Source of the DNA: Corylus avellana
Lineage: Eukaryota > Streptophyta > Magnoliopsida > Fagales > Betulaceae
Assembly (NCBI RefSeq): GCF_901000735.1
Contig: NC_081544.1
Location: 34,857,235 to 34,921,234 of the forward strand
DNA: 64,000 nt
Direction: 5' to 3'
This document shows, piece after piece, positions 1-9,589 of this stretch (its first letter is position 1; every line of letters starts with the position of its first letter). Position numbers and translations under genes: made by a program. Below the pieces are notes generated by a model that made no database searches, was not told where the DNA came from, and saw only the letters and a program-made list of their open reading frames with translations.

Positions 1-24
1 ATAAGAACCAAACCAAAAGATATA

Positions 25-197
25 TATACTTGAGTCGGTACAGTGTAAATACCAAGCTCCCTCCCTCCCTCTCCATTTATTTTCCCCATGATGTTCAATG
101 GATCTTTTTTTTTTTCTATGTTAATATTACAAAAATTTGTAGAGATTTTTAGCAACTGATTTTATGGAGTATACTTGAGTCGGTACAGTGTAAATAC
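25..197. repeat. 28-bp direct duplication (25-52 and 170-197)
   Basis: An identical 28-base segment beginning tatacttgagtcggtacagt occurs at 25-52 and again at 170-197, separated by 117 bases that include a poly-T run. No coding potential is visible here. It may be a local duplication or the edge of a repeat that continues outside the window. Confidence 0.8.
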
Positions 198-813
198 ATT
201 GTCTTAAATGGTCATTTGCAAATTGAACTAAGACAACCATTACCCATCAAGAAATGAATGTGATTTACAAAAATGCTTGAGATCCATGATGGTTTTACAA
301 TGTGGACTCCTCTAAGATGGGTATCTAGAAACATTATGAAAACACCAGCTAAGTGTCCCAGCAAAAGTGATCATGTGTGTAAAGCAGGTTTCCTATTCAC
401 CCAAAACCAAGCGCACTCCCTCAAAAAAAAATTATCTCTTTTCTTCCTTGGAGACTACAAAGCTTCAAAATGGAGCATTTCGTACAGACTCTAGCTTGAA
501 ATAGTGATCATGAATAATCCTTGACAATCCAAATTCAAAAGAAAATCGAATAAAAAAAAAAGATCCCAAATTGGTCTGTTGTGCACCAGTGATTTACAAA
601 TTCTTACTCTGCTATGCATAAAGCAAATATTCCTTTTGTGTCCTGTTTCGGTGTTTTAAGCATGAAAAGGTGTAAATAGGACACTAGAATTTATCAATCT
701 TCTTTAAGGCATTACATTCCCTATAAAAAACTTTCATAAACAATAAGAAATATGCAATAAACATAAATGACAAAGCTCTTCCGCGTTGCTCCCAACACAA
801 TCCTTTTAAAGAG

Positions 814-890
814 TTACATGATAATTTCTCAAAAAGACAGTCACATGGCAACTTCTCAAAAAGACAGTTACATGACAATTCCCTTAAAAA
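814..890. repeat. 27-bp tandem repeat, about 2.7 copies
   Basis: Units start at 814, 841 and 868. Each begins t[t/c]acatg and the first two share the block ctcaaaaagacag; the third is truncated. It lies just downstream of the stop codon of the VARICOSE-like exon on the minus strand, so it would fall in a 3' UTR if that locus is transcribed. The rest of 198-925 shows no gene. Confidence 0.7.
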
Positions 891-925
891 AATGCCAACA
901 TCAAAGGCATAAACTATATTAAATT

Positions 926-1464
926 TTACATGCTCTTGGACATAATGACATGTATCAGAGAACGGATACTTGAAAGCTCATCACCAGTAATCGTAGGCAA
1001 GTATTGTCGATGGTTGAGAACGGCATAAACTTCATTGAAGATGGGCTGCACCTGCGTTGCAATCATTGGGTCTGTTGGGATTATAGCATTGGCGACGCTT
1101 ATCATCCAACCAAATGTGTGGGGCATATTGATATTGATACCGTAGGTTAGATGCCGCAAAAGGTGAAGTAATACTACTTGGCTCAAAGGAAGAGGATATA
1201 TAGACAATATATGTTGTAGATCAACCTAAATAAGGAAAAAAAAAAAAAAAAAAAAAACCTTTAAGGCAACTTCATTTAAATATACAACATTAATAACTAA
1301 GATAACATGATGAATTTATAAACCTGAGAGCATAGCCAGTATACAATAGACACATCACATCTTCGAAAGGCTGTGACGAAGGCTTCTTCATATTTGTGTT
1401 GGCTGATCAATTTTGGCAACTCAGACATTGGATCAACCATTGTTGCTGCCACATTGATGGAACC
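926..1464 (-). pseudogene. VARICOSE (EDC4) C-terminal fragment, two exons
   Basis: Two minus-strand exons, 1324-1464 (47 codons) and 926-1225 (99 codons plus stop), are separated by a GT-AG intron of 98 bases in phase 0. They encode the extreme C-terminus of VARICOSE, the plant EDC4 scaffold of the mRNA-decapping complex in cytoplasmic P-bodies. The recognisable blocks are [22 protein letters not shown], the PLPLSQ stretch and the terminal ELSSIRSLIHVIMSKSM. The rest of VARICOSE (WD40 and central region, over 1,000 residues) is absent from the window. A splice acceptor at 1465-1466 pairs in phase 0 with a donor at 1552-1551 at the end of the FAR1-like module, so a chimeric mRNA could be made. 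VARICOSE identity is from memory of the family. I am confident of the homology and unsure of expression. Confidence 0.8.
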
Positions 1465-1552
1465 CTACATAATAAATTAAACAAATGAAAAATCATATTT
1501 GAGCAAATGATATGTGTACCCAAAATCAGGTAAATCGTCATATATTAATCAC

Positions 1553-4083
1553 CTGTGTTGTATGAGGCAATGAAGTTTGAGAAGTGTTGAGGTCATCTTG
1601 AGATAGGTTATGTACCTTCTTCTTTTTCCTTTGCTTGTTGACAGTGTTCTTGCCCTGTTGCTTATTTCGTCTTTGGGATTTCTTACCTTGTGACTTTTTG
1701 GTCACTTTTTCTATAACTGGGACCATTCGTAGGAAGCGTGGTCTCCCTTTCTTTGTAGCCTTAACAGGAGTAAGCACCTTCTCACTTTGCACCGTAGTGC
1801 CCTCATTAGTTAAAAGTACCTCATCACAAATTGGAATGACTTCATCACATTGATTGGGCTCAACCAACGTTAAGGCACGGTATTTCTCCGTTAACATATC
1901 AACACTTTTCATCGCTTCCATGAAATATTTCACGTTCTTGGATGTGAGCAATGCTAATTCTTCACAATGCTTGCAAAATTCATCATACCTCTGGGCATTG
2001 GAGTTATTAACCAACACGTCACCACTACTCTTAATCAAAACATGTTTTCGATTTATATCCTTCCTCCATCTATCAAGAATATATCTAGGTGGCAACATTG
2101 TAACCCCACTCGTAAGTAGAACAGAAATGGAATGTCTGCATATGATTCCTCTTACTTCAAATAATGCACAAGTACACTTCACTTCCAATTCATTGGTGTT
2201 GAAGAAAACACTAAATGTTTTGTTCATCATGCGGTTTCCATCAGTTTCAATCACTTGATATGTAGAAATTGCACCTTCACTTTTTAGAAGACAATTATTA
2301 ACATTCGAACGTGGCTTAAATTCTGCTTGAACTTCTTTGAATTTTGCATTTGTATAAGCATCTTGAAACTGCTTCTCTAAAGCAAAGTCTGTTACACAAG
2401 GACTCGTGCGATTATAACAATCAAAATCAGCACGTGCCTCCCTCTCACCATTTTCTTCAAAGCATTATCAAATTGATCAACAAATTCCTTTAGAGTCGTT
2501 TGTGCATGCACGTAATTATCAAAGAAAGAATTCATGCTTTCACTCCGCTGCGTTGTAGTCATTCCCGCCCAAAACGTATCTTTCATATATGCCAGCACCC
2601 AAAAAGTCCGCTCAGAATATAACGTATTCAACCATGGGTTATTCTGAAGCTCATAACTCTCAATTAAACTTTTCCAATTTCCCTCAAAATCATCAACATT
2701 GGGAGAGTCATACACACATATATTTAGGGCCATCTTAATTTGATCATAATGCTCATATCCTGAAAGCTTTTCGGGGACTTTTCTCATAATGTGCCATAGA
2801 CAATATCTATGTCGTGTTTTTGGGAAAACTATCTCAATTGCATTTTTCATTGCCCTATCCTGATCTGTTATAATTGCACTTGGAGCTTTGTAGTTCATGC
2901 ACTTCAACCATGCCTCAAACAACCAAACAAATGTGTCTATATCTTCGTTTGACAATAATCCTGCCCCAAAAAGTATAGATTGACCATGATGATTGACTCC
3001 TACAAAGGGAGCAAATGGCATATCATACCTATTAGTCAAGTATGTGGTGTCAAATGTAATAACATCCCCAAAATATTCATACAATGCCCTACTTCGTGCA
3101 TCAGCCCAAAACACATTTCGCAACCTACTATCATCATCCATGTCTATCATATAATAGAATCTATCATTCAATTCTCGCATTCTTACGAAATAATCACAAA
3201 GGGCCTGACCACCTCCTTTGCCAAGCCGAAGCTCTCTTGCCTTGTTAATAAAATTCCGACAATCTCTCTCATCAAATGGAACATTCTCAAACCCCCCCAT
3301 TTCAACAACCAATGAGTTAAAATTCTTATTCAAATGTATTCCAGCCCTATCATTAAGATCAAGCCTTTTTTTCGCAGCATAATTCATAGTCTTATAACAC
3401 CTATGAAACCTTATTTTTTTGGGGCTTACAGGATGGTTATGCTCAAGCACCACTTTACTCAAATACCACGTTCCCTCATCCCATAAATTCGCACAAATCC
3501 TAGCATTACACTTCGTTCTATTAGTTGCTAATTTGGTCTTTATACCCGTACTTCTGTTGTTTCTTACTTGGCCATCACGCATGCATGTCAAGACCATGTA
3601 ATATGGATTACCATCTACATTCTTCTTAATAACTCTTTTTAATATAGCAAAACCAACTTGCATAGCATATGCCTTATAATATGAAATAACTTCTTCATGT
3701 GAATTAAAAGTCATTGACACACATGGTTCTTCAACTTTTTCATTCCCACCGATCATCCTTGGTTCTTCAACTTTTTCATTCCCACCGATCATCTCTGTTT
3801 CTTCAAATTTTTCATCTCCATCCAACTCTTCATTCGAACTTTCATCCCCATCCAACTCTTCATCCGAACAAGTGATCCTTAAGACATTTGGTTCTTCAAC
3901 TTCTTCATCCACATCTATCAAAACGGGATACAAAGTTAAAAGCCATCTTGGTGTGTCAAAGCAAAATTATAACACAAACAAAAGATGAAAAGTCAAACCT
4001 ATTTGAGGGCAATCTTGCTCCAAAAAATCTTCATCATTTGGAATACGTGTATACAAAGATTCAACTTCACCATCCTTGTCCAT
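1553..4083 (-). pseudogene. FAR1-related / MULE transposase-like gene, frameshifted
   Basis: Exon 1 is 3999-4083 and exon 2 runs from 3914 to the donor at 1552. The first intron (3915-3998) is GT-AG and in phase. Domains in order are an acidic repeated N-terminus (two copies of a GGNEKVEEP unit); a FAR1 DNA-binding zinc domain ending in EHNHPVSP; a MULE transposase domain with FDTTYLTN and IITDQDRAM carrying the acidic residues of the catalytic core; and a SWIM zinc finger (CTC...CRH). The architecture is that of FAR1-RELATED SEQUENCE 5-like proteins, either transposases or domesticated light-signalling transcription factors. Translation is broken by loss of one base near 2447: upstream reads ALKKMV, and the frame resumes as EREARADFDCYN. 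The C-terminal tail is basic and Lys-rich. With a frameshift, and without its own typical ending, it is probably a decayed transposon gene. Confidence 0.85.
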
Positions 4084-4100
4084 TTAGGCAGCTATAATGA

Positions 4101-5141
4101 GTAACTTTTCCACTTACCTAATGTATAATTCAAAATATTATTGTATAAGCAGTGTGAACTATAAAAAGCAGTGTGAACTATAAAGACAAACTAGAATATA
4201 AATTCAAAAGGTATAATTCAAAAGGTATAATTCAAACTTTTCCACTTACCTAATGTATAATTCAAAAGGTATATTCCATAGATATGGGGTTTGTCTTGTT
4301 TTCTTTCTTTCTTTTTTCCTTTTGTTCTTATAATTCTTTGTTGATCCTATTGGTTGGCCTCATAAACCAGCATGTTCAGATCTAGCAAGATTTTCACTAG
4401 CTTCAAATTCCACAGTACTTTCTGGAAGGAATCCGTGTGTTATTGGACTAATCTTGGAAGAGAAGTTATGTTTTGGTCTTATAACTTGCCCAATACTTTC
4501 TGGAAGGAATCAACAATATCAGGTGGAGTAGTCCAGGCTATGTTAACTCACATTTGCAGGCAGGAACTTCAGATGGGATGGAATAGAACATCACATGTGA
4601 TATTACTACAGATGTGAATCACTTTGCCTGCACTGCATTCTGTCATTATATCTTAAGCATCTAATGAAATTTATTTTGTTCAGGAAACCATACGGGATGC
4701 TATTGAAGATTCTATAACATGGCCAGTTCGGAAAATTTTGCCTATATTACCTGGGGATTATAGGTATGCTAATTTTACAATGAACTATCTGTCCTTTTTC
4801 TCCTCTAAAAAAATCAGATCGACTATTAACTTATCTTCCTTTTTTAACTAATCAAATTGTCAGTGCTTAAGAATAATATTCTGGAAAAGTTACTTAAGAA
4901 TAATATTATATATAACTTATTTCTTAGAAGCTAACAAATGTATAAGGACTCACAGACCACTTTTATGAGCTCTATGTGAAAAACTTTTTGAGGTGAGATT
5001 ACATATACTTAATCAACAGCATTTAAGAATAATAATATTCTGGAAAAGTTTTGGTTTCCACAAAATTGGCTTCAATTTCCAAATTTGAGCTAAAGACAAA
5101 CTATAATAAGCAGTGTGAACTATAAAGACAAACTAGAATAT
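4101..5141. repeat. Scattered short direct repeats
   Basis: A 32-base segment starting gcagtgtgaactataaagac is present at 4168-4199 and 5110-5141, and a shorter copy starts near 4149. A second pair, containing cttacctaatgtataattc, starts near 4103 and 4234. A third, containing tattctggaaaagtt, recurs near 4876 and 5036, and tactttctggaaggaatc recurs near 4412 and 4493. These bracket the synaptotagmin-like exon and suggest repeated local duplication or an old insertion. Apart from that exon I see no gene in 4084-5580. Confidence 0.65.
4684..4763 (+). pseudogene. Isolated exon of a plant synaptotagmin (SYT5-like)
   Basis: An 80-base block bounded by a splice acceptor (ttcag at 4679-4683) and donor (gtatgc from 4764) encodes ETIRDAIEDSITWPVRK followed by ILPILPGDY. 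This is the end of the SMP domain of plant synaptotagmins of the SYT4/SYT5 class, membrane-contact-site proteins of the endoplasmic reticulum. In the family this exon is followed by the start of the first C2 domain. No flanking SYT exons were found on either side, so it is a captured or left-over fragment. Intron phase 2 at its 3' end fits the family codon split at GDY-S. Confidence 0.7.
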
Positions 5142-5580
5142 GCAATCACTTATTAAATAAGGTTGTTGAGTTTTCGAAAATGACCAAAATATTCCAACCA
5201 AGAAAAGCCTGCAGCAGATGAGGTACCCTAATTTGCTTCCAATTTTCATTTATAAAGATTTAAAATCATTACTCATACAACAAATTAATTAACCTTCCAA
5301 ATCACCATTCTCTTTCTACAGTACATATATAAAACTTTTTTTTGTTTTTATAAAAGATTTAATTAATTATTGTAATTAATTTGATAATTAAGGTCCTCCT
5401 TTAAAGTTTTAATCAGACAACTAATGCACATGTACCTGCCACCTATTTGTTATACCAAATTGTCAACGAGGGGAATAAATGAAATTCTATGAAACAAACC
5501 CAGGGCTTCTCCACTGAAATCACTCTGAACATAACAAGAAAACAACAATATTTTGAATTATATATATATATTCCATTCAG

Positions 5581-6129
5581 GAAATGGTTTTGAATGGAAT
5601 AAGACCCAATGAGTTTAGTTTGTCTAGTATTCTGAAAGCTTGCTCGAGTTTGGGGGATAGTGGTCAAGGAAGGAAAATTCATGGGTATTTGAAAAAGCTT
5701 GGATATGATACTGATCTATTCTCAGCAAATGTGCTTGTTAACATGTATGCCAAAGCAGGGGATATGGAAGATGCAATTATTGTTTTTGACGAAATTGCAC
5801 AACCTGATATTGTTTCCTGGAATGCTGTTATTGCTGGCTGTGTTCTTTGTGAGTCCCATGAATGGGCTTTAAACTTGTTTGAGCAAATGAAAAGGTCAAA
5901 AATATGTCCAAATATGTTTACTTTATCAAGTGTTCTTAAAGCTTGTGCCGGAATGGGGCTCAAGGAATTGGGTAGACAGTTGCACTCTAAATTGATAAAG
6001 ATGGATTTAGAATCAGATTTGTTTGTGGATGTAAAAAGAAATAATGCAATAGAAGGACTTATATTTGACAAACTGCAGAGAATAATGCAAATGAGAAATC
6101 TGACCAAAAAGTATCTTTCTCGGGCATGA
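5581..6129 (+). pseudogene. Pentatricopeptide repeat (PPR) gene fragment
   Basis: About 150 codons (5581-6030) read as tandem PLS-type PPR motifs: GIRPNEFSLSSILKACSS, then KIHGYLKKLGYDTDLF, NVLVNMYAKAGDMEDAIIVF, PDIVSWNAVIAGC, and a second cycle ending in QLHSKLIKMDLESDLFV. PPR proteins of this class act in mitochondria or chloroplasts in RNA processing or editing. Family members are usually 500-900 residues with an N-terminal targeting peptide and many repeats; here the beginning is missing. After residue FV near 6030 the sequence turns abruptly non-PPR and reaches a stop at 6127-6129. It begins just after an AG, immediately downstream of an AT run, consistent with a truncated copy rather than a working gene. 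Confidence 0.75.
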
Positions 6130-6429
6130 ACAAACACAGCTTCAACCAACGGAAAAAGAAGTAAAAATCCATACCCAATAATATTCAAAAAAACAGAAAT
6201 CTAAACCCTAAATAGATATAAATCTAATACACTATTCTAGCACCCACTACACATAAATCAAAAAGCCCTAGATTTTGAATGTGGATGAGAGAGAGGGATT
6301 ACTTACCACCGGTGGAGGAGAGAGAGAGCCTTCGACTTCGCCGGAGTGAGAGAGAGACAGGAGCTTCGCCGGTGGCTGTAGACGTCGCCGGAGTGAGAGA
6401 GACAGTGGACGGACAGCTTCGCCGGTGCC

Positions 6430-6650
6430 GAAGAACTCGCCGGAGGAGAGAGAGGGTGAGCGCGGGAGGGAGAGTGCTGGAGTGAGAGAGAATTTCCGGT
6501 GGCCGAAGAACTCGCCGGAGGAGAGAGAGGGTGAGCACGGGAGGGAGAGCGAGAGACTGAGAGGGGATTTCCGGTGGCCAATGAACTCGCCGGAGGAGAG
6601 AGGGTGAGCGTGGGAGGGAGAGCGAGGGACTGAGAGAGGAATTTTAGGAT
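6430..6650. repeat. 75-bp minisatellite, three copies
   Basis: Units start at about 6430, 6505 and 6580, exactly 75 bases apart. Each contains gaactcgccggaggagaga, then ggtgagcg/a, gggagggagag and a ttccggtgg block. The upstream stretch 6290-6430 has related gccgg and gagagag blocks. It is GC-rich and purine-rich within AT-rich surroundings. Because 75 is a multiple of three, long open frames appear on both strands (Arg/Glu-rich on plus, Ser/Pro-rich on minus). I treat these as a by-product of the repeat, not as genes. Confidence 0.8.
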
Positions 6651-7817
6651 TTCTGAAATTTGATTTTTACAGGCCTTTAATTTGGTTTTAAAAAAAAATA
6701 TAATAAAAAAATAAATAAATGCCATGTAGGAGAGAAGTTGGTTTTAAGTTGGGTTTGTGTTGTGCCTTTATCAAACCTCTTTCTTTATACGTACAGTCAT
6801 CATCCTTTTATAATATTCCGATGAGTTTAGAAAGGCAAGAAACTAATTTAAGCACTAACCTAAAATGGCTCAAATCGCATAAAAGTGGAAACTCATAGAA
6901 ATTAGGGAAAGTCTAAATCCTAAAAAGTTAACTAAATTAAAAAATAACTCAATAGGGAAATAATTGATTCATTGTCAAAATTAGAATATTGTGCAAATTA
7001 TTTTGCATAAGATGGATCCGTTCAAGTTAACTTAGAGCATATTTCGAGTATAGTATTCCAATTAAAGTTGGCTCGAACTATCTTCTAATAAACTTTTAAC
7101 AAATGTTCTGCACTCTCTTTTGCCTTACATCATGGATGAAAGAATGACATAACACTATCTTCTTTTTTTAAAAGATTTTTCATCAACTTCAAATAAGAAT
7201 TAGATGGGTATTTTTAAGGTGGCAAAAGACTTTGGCAAGGTCATCCCAGGATTTGATACCTTTTTTCTATCTCACCATGTGAATTTTTTTTTTTTTTTTT
7301 AATTAAAATGAGAAGTGAAGTACTAAGACAAAGTTTTAATTCAACACCTCTTATTTAATACCATGTTAAATTATTAATTGTTCCAAAAACATAAACTAAT
7401 AAGAAAATAATTAATTTAATATTTTAACATTTTCTACTTACACAAAAGTTTTTTTTTTTTTTTCTGGAAGTCTTTATATGAGGTGAAATACCCCAAAGAA
7501 CCAAAAAAAAAAAGTGTAAACTTGAAGAGGAGCTAATAAGACTCTCTTACCACTAGTGAGCCTAGTAATGTAATGATTTTCTATGAACCCTTTTCAAATT
7601 CTGACAATAATCATTTTTATTTCAAATAAATAAATAGTATCTATTTTAAGTTTGTGCATTTAATAGTGTATATAAATTTAATATTAACGCGTCTTTTTAA
7701 AAGTTTAAATAACATAAAATTATGTGCGATGACCTCCCAAACAAGATAGACATAATTAGTATATGTATCCCCTCAATGCTTTATCTTTACTCCACACATA
7801 TGATATACTTCATTTGA

Positions 7818-7857
<40 letters not shown>

Positions 7858-8094
7858 TCTCATATTTTATCACACCAAAAAAGTTCAAGCGATTCTCATT
7901 GCACGCATGAGCAGAAACAAGAGGAAGACAAATTGGGAGTTGTCCCCTATAACACAGGGTCAATTTGCACCAAATCCACAAACTTTTGAAGATTTGGCTA
8001 TGGCCAAGTAAATGCTAATACAATGGCCCTCATGCTTTCCTGAAACTAGGGAGGTTCATACACGACCTCACCCCAAAAGAGAAAGAACCAGTAG
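6651..8094. other. Intergenic, no gene seen; (AT)17 microsatellite
   Basis: This interval is AT-rich with several poly-T and poly-A runs (for example near 7277 and 7448) and no supported coding region. A pure AT dinucleotide tract spans 7821-7855. The 3' part is the presumed promoter of the GDSL gene that follows. Confidence 0.6.
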
Positions 8095-8101
8095 TATAAA
8101 T
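8095..8101 (+). promoter_or_regulatory. Probable TATA box of the GDSL gene
   Basis: tataaat lies 70 bases upstream of the chosen start codon at 8165, a normal plant spacing. It supports starting at 8165 rather than at the in-frame ATG at 8012, which lies upstream of this box. Confidence 0.5.
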
Positions 8102-8164
8102 GCCTCCCTCCACCATTTGGTTGATAAAAACATCAAGAAACTCATACCTCAGTTGAGTAAAAAC

Positions 8165-9589
8165 ATGGCAAATTTGACATACTTGTTCCTTCAAATGAAT
8201 CAAATTCCGTTCTTCATCCTCTTGTTATCCTTCTCTCCTTCATCTGCTACTTATGAGAACCGCAAGACCCTGACACCACCCCCACTACCCCAACCTTCAC
8301 AAACCGATTACAAAGGTTGCTTTTCAAAGGTTTATGCTTTCGGAGATTCTTACACAGACACAGGGAACGCTCACTTCACGGATGGATTCCAACCAATGTT
8401 GCAACAGGGAAGAAGCCCACCGCCATCGGGTAACTTACCTGGTTATCGACAATGTGATGGCCGCCTGGTCATTGATTACCTGTGTGAATATCTCTCCGTG
8501 CCCCACTTGTCAGCCTACAAAAACTCTTCCGCACAATTCTCAGGTGGTGCGAACTTTGCAATAGCCGGATCAACGGCTCTTTCATCTGACTTCTTCACTC
8601 AATCCAGACTTGGCCACTCCCTCATGTGGAAACAAAACCCAGAGAGTTGCCAGACTCAAATAGATTGGTTCCAGAAATATCTTGCTGACTACGATTGCAA
8701 GGGCAAAGATGAGGCTGCTTGCAAGGGAGAGATGGCGAACACACTCTTCTGGGTCGGTGAGATGGGTGGCAATGACTATGCCCGTCTCTATGGCTCTTCA
8801 TCTACTGTTCACAGTAGGCACCTGACGAGGCAAGCTGTTAGGAATGTCTGCGGACTTGTGAGGGTAAGCATTTAAACTACTAAATATGCAGCCTTTTTTA
8901 CCAATTTCTTCCAACCCAAAATTTTTATCACAACACTTTTACAAAATGGTGCATAGAGAAGAAAGACTGTTTTTGTGTGTTTGAGTTGGTTGAGAACAGA
9001 AAACAAAGACACAAACAAATTAGTCCAAAGTGTTGTGGTGAAGTTTGTGTTAAAAAGAGCTTATTCTGTTTGACAGAGGTTGCTGGACAACGGTGCAAGG
9101 TATATTGTGGTTCAAGGGCTACCACCAGCAGGGTGCCTTCCAGTGCAAGTGTCATCTTGTCCTTCAAATGAGCGTGATCAATTTGGGTGTTCAGCGAAGG
9201 TTAACTCGTTGATAATGGCCCACAACGATCTTCTCCAGAAAAAGTTGGAAGAACTTAGGCAACGATACCACGATTGTATGATAATATATGCTGATTACTG
9301 GAGTGCATACATAACAATACAGTCAAATTATAAGCAGTACCAATTTGAAGAACCCGTCAAGGCATGTTGTGGAGCTGGGGAAGGACCATTAAACTTTGAC
9401 ACAAATCACCTTTGTGGATCTACTGGCTCGTCCACCTGCAAGGACTCCAACAAGTACATTAACTGGGATGGGGTTCACTTCACCGAAGCCATGCATCAAC
9501 ACTTATCTGATCTCTTCTTCAATCAAAACTACTGTAAACCATCATTCGCTGAGCTGATTAAGAAGAAGAGAGGCACATCAGGTTACTGA
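8165..9589 (+). CDS. GDSL esterase/lipase (At3g48460-like)
   Basis: Two exons, 8165-8863 and 9077-9589, joined by a GT-AG intron in phase 0, give 403 residues, normal for the plant SGNH/GDSL family. Residues 1-28 look like a secretory signal peptide, so the enzyme probably acts in the apoplast, hydrolysing ester bonds of lipids, cutin precursors or phenolic esters; the substrate is not predictable. Conserved blocks are FGDSYTDTGN with nucleophile Ser62, GANFAIAGSTA, GEMGGNDYA with the oxyanion Asn, and DGVHF with catalytic Asp364 and His367. The region after exon 1 (LDNGARYIVVQGLPPAGCLP) is typical of the family. An in-frame ATG at 8195 would shorten the signal peptide. No lesions are seen. 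Closest remembered Arabidopsis relative is At3g48460. Confidence 0.93.

Noticed and set aside
814..890. CRISPR-like array
   Set aside because: This and the other tandem repeats here are contiguous units without unique spacers, and the DNA is plant nuclear.
6303..6725. Long Ser/Pro-rich open frame on the minus strand (and Arg/Glu-rich ones on plus)
   Set aside because: They are produced by the 75-bp minisatellite, whose length is a multiple of three. No family resemblance or splice context.
8012..8164. Upstream in-frame ATG extending the GDSL protein by 51 residues
   Set aside because: The extension lies before and across the TATA box at 8095 and would bury the signal peptide, so the start at 8165 is preferred.
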